A stretch of DNA of 64,000 nucleotides. Origin: Hydractinia symbiolongicarpus (taxonomy: Eukaryota > Cnidaria > Hydrozoa > Anthoathecata > Hydractiniidae). The notes beneath the pieces are model-generated. The model was given only the letters and a program-made list of their open reading frames with translations, had not been told where the DNA came from and did not search any database. Both the position numbers and the translations under genes were made by a program. The stretch lies in contig NC_079880.1 in NCBI RefSeq assembly GCF_029227915.1, positions 20,150,501-20,214,500 of the forward strand, written 5' to 3'. Shown piece by piece: positions 29,753 to 43,699 of the stretch; the stretch's first letter is position 1; each line of letters starts with the position of its first letter.

Positions 29753-31060
29753 ATGAAGGATTTAATTCATATTAAAGCTTGGCAGGAGAAACGAAAAACA
29801 ACCTTGTTTGTATATATGTCAGTTCTTTTTCTCAGAGGACTCGAAAGAAGTGCAAATACAGCTACATTATGGATTTATTTGACAAAACTCATCATAAATG
29901 ACCATCCGGACTTCTACTATGGAATCATTAACATTGCAGTTTATATCCCACCGATGTTGCTATCGTCTGTGGTGGGGAGATATGCCGACAAAACAAGGCG
30001 TATAAAACTGATCATTATTATTGTAAACTTTTTGGCCATGGTAGGCAGTGTTTTGTACGTTATACCTCTGTCTCCAATTTTTCCTTTTGTTGGAAAGCTT
30101 TTAAATGGATGTGTTATTATATCAAAACCTTTAATGATAAATAAAACGGCAAGATCATATCCATCCGAAGATGTACAAAGCAAAATTTCGTATCTAGCTT
30201 TTTCATCCGCGTTGGGATTCATGCTAGGTCCTTGTATTGTTCTTCCGTTTGCAAAACTCAATATCCGGTTCGGTCATGTACGAATTCAATATGGAAATAT
30301 ATCCGGCATAATTCTTCTGTTTGTTACCATTATCATCCAGCTTGGTGTTATTTTCATAGCGCATGATTTGTCAAGAGAATATGACTTAAAAGAATCAGAA
30401 AGAAGCAATAGGGCGTCTTCTGCAACAAAAAGAGTTTTAGGCACTGATGCCATATCAGTTTTAAAAACAGCCTTGCAATCAAAAATTATTTTATTTATGT
30501 TTTCAATGACATTTTTTAGTCTCCTTCTCAGTGTTGCATTTGGTCGAAATTTCCCAGTACTAATATTGGACGTGTTATCAATGTCCTACGAAACTGTTTC
30601 TATTGGCTTAGTTTCAAGAAGCATTGCTGCTCTAAAAATGTGTATTGTAGGTACTAGACTCAAACTCAGCAACACAACTGTTTACTGGATTGGAGTTTCA
30701 ATTACCATTTCAGTTATAACATTATTAGTTCTTCAGTATATATTTGTCTCTGTTCAGCTTAGCTTTGGCTCAAACATTGCAATGCTAGTGCTGTACAAGG
30801 TTGCTGCAACTTTTTTTGAGATGAGCGACCAGTTATTTTTGGTCATCTCATTTGTCAAACTTGTGTCATCGACACACCAAAGTTATTTGGAAGGAATAAG
30901 AGGAACAATCAAGCAGCTGGCATGCATTTTAGGAGGTCTTTTGTCATTGATGTTCTTGAAAGATGCTACTATTTTAATATCCTTAGTTATATATATCATA
31001 TTGCTAATATTTCTTGGTGTTTTTAGGTGTGACTTACTACATCCAGTTATACAGGTCTAG
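29753..31060 (+). CDS. MFS transporter, CLN7/MFSD8-like, copy C (intronless, diverged)
   Basis: 435 residues starting MKDLIHIKAWQEKRKTT, i.e. at the Met shared by the whole cluster. It keeps the same helices and the motif A loop GRYADKTRR, with the canonical glycine that A, B and D have lost. Central and terminal motifs also persist (RSYPSEDVQSK, SREYDLKESE, SYLEGIRGTIKQ). By eye about two thirds of residues match copy A, so it split off before A/B and D separated. It has an open frame, no intron and no frameshift, which suggests it is still constrained. Its upstream flank is mostly unlike that of A/B. Confidence 0.9.
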   Translation: MKDLIHIKAWQEKRKTTLFVYMSVLFLRGLERSANTATLWIYLTKLIINDHPDFYYGIINIAVYIPPMLLSSVVGRYADKTRRIKLIIIIVNFLAMVGSVLYVIPLSPIFPFVGKLLNGCVIISKPLMINKTARSYPSEDVQSKISYLAFSSALGFMLGPCIVLPFAKLNIRFGHVRIQYGNISGIILLFVTIIIQLGVIFIAHDLSREYDLKESERSNRASSATKRVLGTDAISVLKTALQSKIILFMFSMTFFSLLLSVAFGRNFPVLILDVLSMSYETVSIGLVSRSIAALKMCIVGTRLKLSNTTVYWIGVSITISVITLLVLQYIFVSVQLSFGSNIAMLVLYKVAATFFEMSDQLFLVISFVKLVSSTHQSYLEGIRGTIKQLACILGGLLSLMFLKDATILISLVIYIILLIFLGVFRCDLLHPVIQV

Positions 31061-31199
31061 ATAACTTGTGATTTCTGTAAGTTGTTGAAAATTCTATATT
31101 TCAATATATTCTCACATAAGGAGACACCTTAACAGCAGCTTTTTTAATTCAATTTATTTTACGTCTTCAAAAGTTGTCGACGTTAAACGCTAGTTGCCT

Positions 31200-32060
31200 G
31201 CTTCCTGTCAGCCAACTTGTGTTTCATGTCCGCAATTTATATTTAATTCTGCGACAGCAAATTTTCTTACACTAACAAAATTATAGCGAAAGAAATGAAA
31301 GCAAAACGTCTGGATGTTCAGATTAGGTCTAACTTTAAAGACACAACAACGTAAATTAGAAAGGCTGATATAGAATAACAAAACAGATAAATTAATCTTG
31401 CAAATCTCTCAAATTACTTATTTATTTATAGGTAGTTATATTAATGGGTCATTCCAAAATTCTTTTAATAATATTTTCTACCCTAAGGAAAATTTTTTCG
31501 CGGGACTCAATTTTCAGACATTCGCGAAAAATTCTTCTCGTGAATTATACCAAATTTTTTTTACCATTTTATCATCTTTTTAAGTTTAAAAATATTTTAT
31601 CTATTGGTTGAGTGTATTATTCTATTTTGTCAGCAACTGGAATATGTTTTTGTAACGTTGAACAAATATTTTTTTGTTTTTAAATTGTGAGTTTGATTTT
31701 TTATTGGTTGATTTATACATGGAAAAAACCGCTTATTAGAGACGTTTAAAGAAAGACATTTTGAACAAATCATCAATAATCTGCCACATTTAGTGACTTT
31801 TACTATTGTTGTATGTAACATAAATCGCTGATCAAGTAAACGTATAGGATCTTGCACTTTAGACGAACGGTTACAGAGATAATGCGGTTCTAAGATATTT
31901 TTAAGATGTCATTAATCCTGAATCTGGTTAATTGGCCCAGACATTGGAATACTGACCGATTTAATCTCGTAGAATGAAATAACTCATACCACCGCCCATT
32001 TCCAAATCATGTGATTTCAAAGTTATAAGTTTAATGTAATGGCTTTAATAGGAAGAATAA
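31200..32060 (+). repeat. MFS upstream-type flank without a following gene (ghost locus)
   Basis: Matches the 5' flank of copy D (about 39,900-40,820): GGCTGATATAG-AATAACAAAAC at 31362 and 39992, TTTGCGGGA/TTCGCGGGA blocks at 31490 and 40520, CGCTGATCAAGT at 31828 and 40670, and GAATGAAATAACTCATACCACCGCCC at 31970 against the copy D equivalent near 40,795. Where a transporter gene would follow, the similarity stops. Confidence 0.7.
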
Positions 32061-33571
<1,511 letters not shown>

Positions 33572-34047
33572 ACTCTTCAATGCCTAAGAGTGCACGCGCT
33601 ATAGCAGAAATTGAAGCCGAATGGAAACGAGACGAAAAATGCATAACATTAACACTAGGACACAAAAATAGGCGTTGTCAATTTATTATCGGGACTTTGG
33701 CTATTTGGCGCCTCACTACGTAAATGGATAATGGCTAAAAGGTTGAAATTTCATTTTACGTACGAAAATAATGCTTATTGCCGGCAGTCACCATTTGAGG
33801 CATGATTTTTAATGTCATGATAGGTATTTGTACTAAGTTCTATGACGAGGATATCCCCCCTTTCTCTCCCTCTTCCTTAGCGGTAAAAGCATGGCTTAAA
33901 AACCTTTCACGGAAAATAGATAAGGTTTATTATTGTGTACGCTCATTATATTCAGTAACAATAAAAAAATTCGTTTTCTACCTAAAAAGTAAGCATCCCG
34001 CTACCGCTTATTTATGTTAACATGGATAAACGATACTAGTTGATTTC

Positions 34048-34080
34048 AAGAAATTGATTAGTTGAACTAATCAATTTCTT
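34048..34080. repeat. 33-bp perfect palindrome
   Basis: Arms of 16 bp (AAGAAATTGATTAGTT and its complement) around a single G. There is no T-run or gene context that would make it a terminator. Confidence 0.95.
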
Positions 34081-34968
34081 TCGGTTTGTTACTTAACGAT
34101 GCACAGGAGAAATAAGATTAGCGCCATTTAATTAACCCTTCTACACTTAACCTGTACGTATTTTGTAATTAGTTTTAATCGTCTAAAAGAAACGCATAAA
34201 TGTAGATTTTTCCTGGTTGTTAAACACCAGACTAGGTAGTTAGGTAACTTACAAAGGCACACTAGCTGTAATCTTGTTCATTATCTTTCGCAGTAGGCAG
34301 TTTTAGATATTCCTCGAATTTACTGAACAGCATCGCCTAGGTAATACTCTTTTTTGGGAGATGTGTAGCTTGGCAATTTTCGTTAAACATACGCTAGTCG
34401 GAGTATCGGTCAGCAAATATCTGGAAATAGAGAAAATTTTTGTAACTTTCTGATCAACATTGCAGCTACATAAAGTAAAGGAACATAAAGTAAGAACGTA
34501 AAAATTGACACTTTGCAGGTTTGCAAAAGAACAAACGTTTCATTAAAACGATTTAGCGATGAAGGGCTGCTGTCAGATTTCTCAAATGTTCTGATAAAAT
34601 AAGCAAGGAAGGCCGGATACACAAAGTAATTATTGACAGGAATAGAATTAAGATATGTGAAAAGGCGAAGAAATATCTTATTGCTAATACAACATAGCAA
34701 GTACATCGCGGCTTTTACTAGACTTATAACTTAAGGCATTGGGTGGAAACTTATTTGCTCTGTTAGACTAAAGTTACACTCGCTCTTGTTACAAAAATAT
34801 TAATCATCATTTCATATTCCTACTGCTACAAACCTTATTTAAACAATAGAAACGGTTACAAATGTTTATTAACGCATGGCCCAGATATATACGCTACATT
34901 TTAACAACTGTTACGTGTCAACTTTCTCTAGCAGTCAGTAATAACCGGCAATTAGGTCTTATAGGTTA

Positions 34969-35046
34969 CACTAGTCGTAACCTGTGGAATAATTCATTGG
35001 CTCGCCTGTCAGCAAATTATTTACTCTATGGACGATACGTAATATA
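34969..35046 (+). repeat. Degenerate R1 fragment
   Basis: CACTAGTCGTAACCTGTGG at the start, GGCTCGCCTGTC in the middle and ACGTAATATAG at the end. It is shortened, without the GACA core. Confidence 0.5.
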
Positions 35047-36619
35047 GCCATACACAGCTATTTTGAACACACAAAATACGGATATAATTTACATATTAAT
35101 TCGCTTTGCGTGCGTGTGTGTGTAAGCGCATGGTGAAGCCATGGAACGACCAGCATCGTCACTTTCCTTCCGTACGTCCGATGGTCACTTCTTCATAAGC
35201 GTTGACAAACGGGAAAAATTCGGGCAGTACTTGAAATACGAAACATATAGGATATAGGATATACATATAGGATATGCGTATATCAACATATTTATTCACT
35301 ATACAAATTTAGTTTTTCGTGTAGTGAATTACATATATAAAGCTGCATGTATTATAGCTACGGTCGCGGGTTATAACGCATTTTTTAATGAAGTATCTGG
35401 TAAGTAAGTAACTAAAGCTGACAACCAAATGGGTTATATTTAGCCTTTTCTCACTTTTTGATTTAAAATGAACCTTTATGAAATTATTTAAGGAGAAACG
35501 TTGTTATAGAAATGTACCATACCAAGGTTTGCGTAAAGTTTGTTTATACTTTTTATGTTTATACGTTTAGATGATGTAGCTGGATGAGAACAGCTGGTAG
35601 CTTGCATGAAACCAGCCACCGCCAAGCTAACACGACCAGCTAGGAAGCAAAAAAAATTCTAATCGATATACACATAGCTACTTTCCTTTGCATAGTATAA
35701 ATAGCTGTATACTATATACTACCTAGCAAAATCTTTATTTTATATTAAACTGGCTAGCTGTGCACTGTAGCTTATGTTAGCTAAAGCCTGCAAGTGTAGC
35801 TACCTAGCTAACCATTATTTAGGTTACTAGTCTTATTTGACATTAGGGATATTGTAGGGAGAAGGGAGGACCATATGCAATACCAAAGGAAATAAACTTT
35901 GCAGAATTGGATTCACACTTTGAAAGTTGTATTTTCCATATTCCTTATAAAATCTAATGTAGAAGGATAATATGCAAAACTGATATGAGTTTTCTTTTAT
36001 GAATTACTGAATTAGATATTTTCCAAATCGTGATTTTTGACACATAGGGTTTTATGGGTAAATAAATCACACAACATGCTAAAAGAACTTTGGGGGGGAG
36101 GGGTTTGTGGGGGCGATTTGACCACTCCTGTTTAATTTCTACAACTGTTGTCCGTTGGATAAGTGTTGTCCGGGTATTAATAAACAATTTGGTGAGAAAA
36201 AATTCATGACGTCAGCATTTTTGATGATGACGTCATGAAATTCAGTGACACAGAAAAAAAGCAATAACTATGAATTTTGTAAACGATCGTATAATTACGA
36301 TGAATTTAGTAACAATAATAATACAAACAAAAATAATAAAACAATATAAACAAAGAAGTCACATGAAGCTTTTAAAAACATGTACACTTCGGCATAATTT
36401 CGAAAAAATTTTTTTTTGGGAAGGTAAAGTTAAATAAAAGTTAAGAAAGAATAAAAGTTAATTTAAGTTGAATTTTTTTTAAAAAATTTTTAAATATACA
36501 AGCAGATGTATAAGCAAACATTAACTTGGTAAATATATTGTATATTTTGTCAAAATGAATAAAGATGTTGTATCGTAAAGTAGTATATATATATAAAAAG
36601 AAACACAAAATGTCAGCAA

Positions 36620-37205
36620 CACAACAGTTATATGTTGAATGTTTATTCATCGCAACATTCAAGATCCAAAAGGGTTTCTTGAATACGTATTTTGCTTGTC
36701 TGTTCTTCTTTGGTGGTAGTCTTGAAGTCTTTTCACAATGCTCTAATAAAATAACTCATTACTGCTCTCTTTCCCTTCATGTTGTGTTTCAGAGGTCTTT
36801 GATAACGCATCCACCAACATCATGTCGAGCTTACTTTGTTTATCAATTTTTGCGGGCAGAAGGTTTGAGCCAATAGAAGATTGCCTCTTTGGATTCGTTG
36901 TTGGTGTACTTTACATTAGTACAGGTATCTGAACCTCTGAAATTTCTGACTGCATTTCTGGAGTGACGTCGAAACGTTTTTCGGTGGATGATATGCAGTT
37001 TGGTGCAGATACATTGGTACATGTCGGTCTCTTTATTACTGTATCCTTTAAAAACAATAATTGGTTTTACAATTTATACTTTAGTGTATTTGAGGAACCT
37101 CTTCCGCTTCAAAAAGAGTCATTTATCCGTTTTAGGCATCTAGTTATGTTATCCCACAAGTTTTTCCACCTTCGTTTGAGGTCATCAACTATAAATGTGG
37201 AAGTA
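36620..37205 (-). pseudogene. Decayed MADF-domain gene (possible BESS-like tail)
   Basis: On the minus strand 37188-37112 reads VDDLKRRWKNLWDNITRCLK, the core of a MADF (Myb/SANT-like in Adf-1) DNA-binding domain. It runs into a TGA at 37109-37111, followed by SGRGSS, and a TAA at 37067-37069 before a LLFLKD end typical of MADF. Further on (about 36,810-36,640) a basic segment with NELFY, IVKRLQDYHQRR and RNPFGS could be the C-terminal part, in which a BESS motif would be expected. The stops make this a remnant. MADF proteins occur both as host transcription factors and as partners of PIF/Harbinger transposases; I cannot tell which this was. Confidence 0.65.
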
Positions 37206-37325
37206 AATAATTAGTATATGTATATCTTATTGGCTATAGTCTCAAAAGGTATCAGCCAAAAGCTAGCTAGTTTAACTTAAATCAATGTGTGTATGTAGCC
37301 ATATGTTTTTAAAAACCACTTTACG

Positions 37326-37543
37326 AACGATGACGCGAATTTAGCTGCTACTCGTAGAATGCTATCCGTCGAACTATAGGCGGAAAATTGTTCGCGGGGA
37401 GAAAGTTTCAAAAGGTTGAAAAATCGTGAAATTTTGCTACATAAACCTTCGCAATTTTCGGTAATTTTCGCTAAAGTCGATGGATCGTGAAAAAATTCAC
37501 GGGCTCGCCCGGGTTTTTTTTGTATTGTGGTATCATTTTGCGT
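37326..37543 (+). repeat. R2 plus R1 repeat ending in the long (CAGA)n array
   Basis: R2 words (GATGACGC, CTACTCGTAGAATGCTATC) are followed by the R1 hairpin (CGTGAAAAAATTCACGGG), CTCGCCCGGG and ATTTTGCGTGACAGACAG, where the microsatellite begins. The arrangement parallels 16411-16840. Confidence 0.75.
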
Positions 37544-38524
<981 letters not shown>

Positions 38525-38529
38525 AGTAG

Positions 38530-39091
38530 CCGTAGCTTGGAAAGTTGGTGATTGTGTCAGAATTGATTTGCATGTCGAACTTGTACGTTCCTTGCAGTTA
38601 GGCCATGGTGGATGGACGTATGGTATGCTAGAGGTAATATTTGATTTAACTTTTTTTGTTGAAATGAAGTAATGAGAGAAAAGGCAACTCCTCTAAAGTT
38701 ACTATATGGTTGCATTTAATCATGATGGAACATTATGTACAGGCTTTCCACAACTTAGAAACCATCCAGACATCCTAAATTATGAAAAATCTTTGAAAAG
38801 CATCATCAATTTTCCTACAGAAACCTTAGAATTATTGCTCAATTATTTCAAGAAAATTTCGGGTAACTTGAAAATGCCAAAATTATGTTCAGTATGACAA
38901 ATTGTTGGCAAGAATTAGGTCAAATACCTGTCCAAAACTAAAGGAAGCTCTTTCTAACTTAAATGTCGTTTTAAAAAATGGGAAAAAAATTTACATTCAG
39001 CTTTTTTGGTTCGGGCACTTCAAGAAATGGGATCAATATCAGGTTGTGATGAAGATGGTGATGTAATTGTTTCATATCCAAGTGGAAACAG
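38530..39091 (+). pseudogene. Truncated mind bomb-like (MIB SH3-like repeat) gene fragment
   Basis: Two exon-like pieces: about 38533-38633 ([20 protein letters not shown] then LGHGGWTYGMLE, donor GAG|GTAATA) and about 39001-39091 (ALQEMGSISGCDEDGDVIVS then YPSGNR, donor AG|GTACGC). Together they match one MIB1 repeat, which runs VGD-V-ID...SLQ-GHGGW...GIDEDHDIVVQYPSGNR. Mind bomb proteins are E3 ubiquitin ligases for Notch ligands. The intron borders do not give a compatible phase, upstream exons are replaced by the (GACA)n array, and no following exon was found before the MFS flank at about 39,290. It is a gene fragment. Confidence 0.7.
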
Positions 39092-39737
39092 GTACGCCAA
39101 AATATGCTTTTTGTCAGCAGCATTGACAAGTTAACAAAATATTATTTTCAATTTTATTTATTTGTTTCATTTCAATTTAATTTGGTGTAGTGCTGTAATT
39201 CATTTCCCAAGCACATTTCCAACTTTAAGCACCTCTTTCCTTCAACTTCAATAATGGCGTAGCCTGTTGAAAATGATTAACTATATTTATAGTTATAACC
39301 TGTCAGAATAATAAAGACAATTTAATACAAGCATCTGTGATCAAAATTTTCAAAATGGGGTACTCAGTATCAGTAATGACGTCATAACGTCATTTTAAAT
39401 CAAAGAAGGAAATTTTAATTTTGCTAATACAGTTATTTTAATCTGCTGGTATCGGTACAACAGAAGATTAGCACATAACATAGACTTTCTACACAACGAT
39501 TTGTTTAAAAACCACCTCTTGACAAAAGATTTAGGAAATCAAAAATAAACGAACAAACGTAATTTTCACCAGAATCTACATTACTGGTTAGAAAAAGCCA
39601 CAAAACTTTAACCTCAAATGCCATCAAGGTTCCGGTATTAAAATCAACCTCGATGGTGTTCACATTTACTGCACAGAAACCTTAAGTCAATCTTAAGCTG
39701 GCTTTATCAAAAAATAATTGTTTATATGTATTGATAT

Positions 39738-39780
39738 AATAATATAGATAGTATCATGACATGATAATATCTATATTATT
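39738..39780. repeat. 43-bp near-perfect palindrome
   Basis: Arms of 21 bp (AATAATATAGATAGTATCAT...) around a single A with one mismatch. It shares AATAATATAGAT with the palindrome at 16830 and with R1 ends. Confidence 0.9.
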
Positions 39781-40952
39781 CAATAACAATAACTAAACAG
39801 ATAGGCGGCAATATTTTTTAAGATATTTATCTATGTTCGCCTCAGTGTTGACAGACAGATCATTAATACGATTTTTTCCTGTTGAGCAAACAAACCATAT
39901 TCGTCTGCATGTTTCTTTATACTAACAACAGTTAAATGTAATGAGAATGATGTGAGTAAAACTTTTGTAAGTTTAATTGCATCCGATTAAAAAAACGGCC
40001 TGAAGTAGACAGGCTGATATAGGAATAACAAAACGGATAATCACGTGGTTGATAGCCCAGCGAGTCTCTAAACTTACATATTTATGGACATGGGCAGCTG
40101 TATTACGTTTAAATTTATTACTTGTCTTTTCTTGATAATTTTGTTGGCAATTTTGTCTTTCCTTTTATCCCACGATCAAAAAGGAATTGTGCCTTTAGAA
40201 TAAAAACACCTTAAAAGGTACTTTGTAATCTTGTAAATCAAAAAGAAAGGTGTAGACAATGCCTTAGTGAATCTTAGTTACAGAGAAAACTTCTTATAGC
40301 AGATGCCATTTGTAGCAGATGAAATAACGGTAAAATTCTTATACCAAAGTCTCTATTTAAAAGACATTTCGTCATAGCAGACATTAATCCAGAGCGGACG
40401 TCATTTCAAGGTCCCAATTAAAATTGCGCCATTAGAAATTACTCATCTAAAGCAGGACATGTCCAACAATGTGTCATTTAAAAAACTCTTCTAATAATAT
40501 TGTCTACCGCAAGGAAACTTTTTGCGGGAATAATTTTCGGACATTTGCGAAAGTTCGCGATGTATCGATAAAATTTGCAAAAAAAATTTCTCGTGAGCTA
40601 TACCGAACCCCCTCAAAATATTTTTTCAAACTTTAGTGACCCCTCCCCATTGTTGTGTAGATCACGAAGCGCTGATCAAGTCAATGTATAGGATCATGTG
40701 CTTTATTGCGGTTAAAGAGTTTTACGTGACATCATCAACCCCAAATTGGATTAATTGGTCAAGGCTTGGGACAATTGACTGATTTAATGTCGTGGGATAA
40801 AGTAACTGACACCACCACCCATTTCTAAGTTTTTTTCATCAGCCTGGACCAGGGCCATTAGAGACCCAGAGTCTGAATATCAAAGGCGTAGAAGGGAGCT
40901 AGGAAGGAGGATGCAAATACATATTACTACATGTTACATAATGTTAACCCTA

Positions 40953-41466
40953 TAATAACTGTTTATGAGGCCAATGCCGGTAAATATTGGCCGATGTCAG
41001 AGTATTGCCCAAGCTTGTGAGGGCAATACGTGACAGAGGTCAATATTCGAAGGTATTGACTGAAATAAACAGTTATTACATGGATTATTATCCGGGTACT
41101 GCATATTGCGACAAAAATATAACATTATAAGCAGGATGTAGAAACCATATCTTTAAAAAATTATTCCCATATGGAACGTACATTCGAACTAAAAATATAT
41201 TTTTTTAAATGGAATATCGTGTAAACATTACAGGTTTTTTATTGTAGCCACAACATAGAATTCTTTAAAAGATAAAAAAAAGTTTCACTTCAGTTTCGCG
41301 TTTGTTTTTTTATTTACATTTAATGCTACCATATTAAAAACCTTAAACATGGTTGCTATGGTAGCGAGCAATACCGTGGAATATTGCCCGCTATGACGTA
41401 AGTTTTAGCCAATCACATTGTGCGATTTTTGAAAATATGCCGCTCTTTCACCCGGGTAATAAAAAA
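40953..41466. mobile_element. Foldback MITE-like element upstream of MFS copy D
   Basis: AATAACTGTTTAT (40954) pairs with ATAAACAGTTATT (41065-41077). GTATTGCCC (41002) pairs with GGGCAATAC (41021). TTATTATCCGGGT (41084) pairs with ACCCGGGTAATAA (41451). It has no coding frame. It is missing from copies A and B at the same place, so it inserted after those lineages split. Confidence 0.65.
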
Positions 41467-41750
41467 TAATTATAAAGAATGAATTAAAGAACAATTGTAA
41501 AAGAAAAACATTAGTAATAAAATATAATTATATAAAATTAGAGAATTACAACATTCAACTTTACACCTTATTAGGAGAATGTCATTATTAAAAAATATCT
41601 TATTCAAACAACCAAACGTGTAAAATTGTTTTTTATTCGCATTGGAAGGTTATCAGCTGCTCATTGTATTGGACGTAAGTAACAACAATGATTTCGAGAA
41701 ACAATGGAACATTATCTTAACAAAAGAGACGGTATGTAAGCAGATGATCA

Positions 41751-43100
41751 ATGACGACATTAGCAGCTTTATCATCTGCAGCATACGCGTTCACCATGAA
41801 AGAGGTATTTGATATTGAAACTTGGAAGAAAAAACGACAAACAACATTTCTTGTTTACATGTCAGTTTTCTTTCTAAGAGGACTCGAAAAAAGTGCAAAT
41901 ACAGCTACGCTATGGATCTATTTGACAAAACTCATCAAAACTGACAATCCGGACTTATATTATGGTTTGATAAACATTGCAGTTTATATCCCACCCATGT
42001 TGCTGTCTTCGGTGGTTGCGAGATATGCCGACAAAACAAGACGTACAAAGATGATCATTATTATTTTAAACTTTATAGCCATGATTGGGAGCATATTGTA
42101 TGTCATACCGTCTCCAATTTTTCCTTTTGTTGGAAAACTCTTAAATGGAGGCGTGATTATATCGAGACCTTTAATTATAGGAGAAACAGCTAGATCATAC
42201 CCATCCAAAGATGTACAAAGCAAAATGTCATATCTGGTTTTTGCTTCTACGTTAGGATTTATGATTGGACCTTGTGTTGTTCTTCCGTTTGCAAAACTCA
42301 ATATCCGTTTTGGTCAAGTACTAATTCAGTATGGAAACATATCTGGTATAATTCTTCTGTTCGTTACCATTTTTATACAGCTCGGTGTTATGTGTTTTGC
42401 GCATGATCTTTCAAGAGAATTTGACTTAAAAGAATCAGAATCCTGCCAGGAAGATTTATCCGAAAAACGCGTAGTTCAAGGCGGCGAAGGAATGACAATA
42501 CTAAAGAAAGCTTTACATTCCAAAATTATTTTGTTTATTTTCGCAATGTCGATTTCATGTTTCATTCTCGGGGTTGCATTTGGTCGAAATTTTCCAGTAC
42601 TGATATTGGACGTGTTATCAATGTCTTACGGGACTGTGGCTATCAGTTTAGTTTTCAGAAGTATTGCAGTCCTATTGCTGTGTCTTGTAGGTGCTAGAAT
42701 CAAACTGAGTGGTGTACATGTTTATTGGGTTGGCATTTTAAGCCAACTTTCTTTTATTACATTACTAATATGTCAATATATTATTGTTTATGTTCGCCTT
42801 ACCTTTGACATGAAGATTGCAATACTAGTGTTGTACAATACTGCAGTAAGTTTTGCCGAGTTAGGCGAACAGTTGTTCTTAGTCGTTGTATTTGTCAAGC
42901 TCGTTTCGTCGAAAAACCAAAGTTATTTAGAAGGAATACGAGGGATACTTAAGCAGACAGCAAGTATTTTAGGTGGTCTTTTGTCATTGATGTTTCTAAA
43001 ATACGCAGCCATATTCGTAGCTGTAGCTATGAACGTTATGCTTACATTACTCCTCTGCTATTTTAGGCGTGATATAATGTATCCCACTATACAGGTCTGA
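41751..43100 (+). CDS. MFS transporter, CLN7/MFSD8-like, copy D (intronless)
   Basis: 449 residues from the first ATG; the likely start is the conserved Met at 41796 (MKEVFDIETWKKKRQTT). Compared with A/B it differs at roughly one residue in ten, lacks one Trp codon before SPIFPF, and has a 2-bp loss before 41751 that removes the upstream start of A/B. The motif A loop ARYADKTRR and RSYPSKDVQSK are kept, and the frame is open throughout. Most differences from A/B are conservative, which points to a working gene. Membrane location and transporter class are well supported; substrate and lysosomal location are inference from CLN7. Confidence 0.9.
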   Translation: MTTLAALSSAAYAFTMKEVFDIETWKKKRQTTFLVYMSVFFLRGLEKSANTATLWIYLTKLIKTDNPDLYYGLINIAVYIPPMLLSSVVARYADKTRRTKMIIIILNFIAMIGSILYVIPSPIFPFVGKLLNGGVIISRPLIIGETARSYPSKDVQSKMSYLVFASTLGFMIGPCVVLPFAKLNIRFGQVLIQYGNISGIILLFVTIFIQLGVMCFAHDLSREFDLKESESCQEDLSEKRVVQGGEGMTILKKALHSKIILFIFAMSISCFILGVAFGRNFPVLILDVLSMSYGTVAISLVFRSIAVLLLCLVGARIKLSGVHVYWVGILSQLSFITLLICQYIIVYVRLTFDMKIAILVLYNTAVSFAELGEQLFLVVVFVKLVSSKNQSYLEGIRGILKQTASILGGLLSLMFLKYAAIFVAVAMNVMLTLLLCYFRRDIMYPTIQV

Positions 43101-43699
43101 ATAATTTGTGTCTGTATCTTGGAAGTTATTAGAAAATTATTTTTGAAGAGATTTTAGGTGTAGGGATAACAAACCTGTTAAAGATGTGATTTGTGCCATT
43201 AACAAAGTCTAGATTCTTAAGTTCCAGACACATTAGTCACTAACATAATTGTGAGGATTTTATAATAATAATTTTATGTTTTTTAAACACAGAATTATTA
43301 TATCTGTGTAGATAACCAATCAAAGAGAGAAAATTAATTAGATAAAAATCTTCTCTATAGGGAGGATTGTGATTTTACCGCTTGGTCGATAGCTATTAAG
43401 TTCAACACCTATTTAAACCAATATTTATATTGTCACCAACTACTTTTAAGGCTGTTGTAATCGTTGTCTCCTTTATATTTCAACAATTTCAACAACATGT
43501 TTTGTTTTTAATAAGGAATTTTTATATTTCGCAAATTTCTTTTTATTTGCAGCAATGCTTTTTGTTTAGCCACATTGTTTTCATTCTCCACCACACATCT
43601 TGTATTCAGCACCCACATAATCATAGACCTAAACTGAATCACTATTATGAAATAAAAACAGTTCAAAATTTTATTATTATTAGTTGCAATTATTTGTTC

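Larger units (their letters stand above)
33572..36600. other. Long stretch without a supported gene
   Basis: Holds a 33-bp perfect palindrome (34048-34080), a degenerate R1 copy (34969-35046), short ATATAGGAT repeats at 35244-35277, and two TGACGTCA-containing inverted arms at 36203-36239. No exon recognised. Confidence 0.5.
39290..41700 (+). other. 5' flank of MFS copy D
   Basis: 39290-39697 matches 17690-18090 upstream of copy A, and 40745-40930 and 41560-41750 match 18100-18240 and 18270-18430. About 1 kb (39,700-40,745), partly shared with the region after copy C, is absent from A/B. A foldback MITE is also inserted. Confidence 0.7.
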
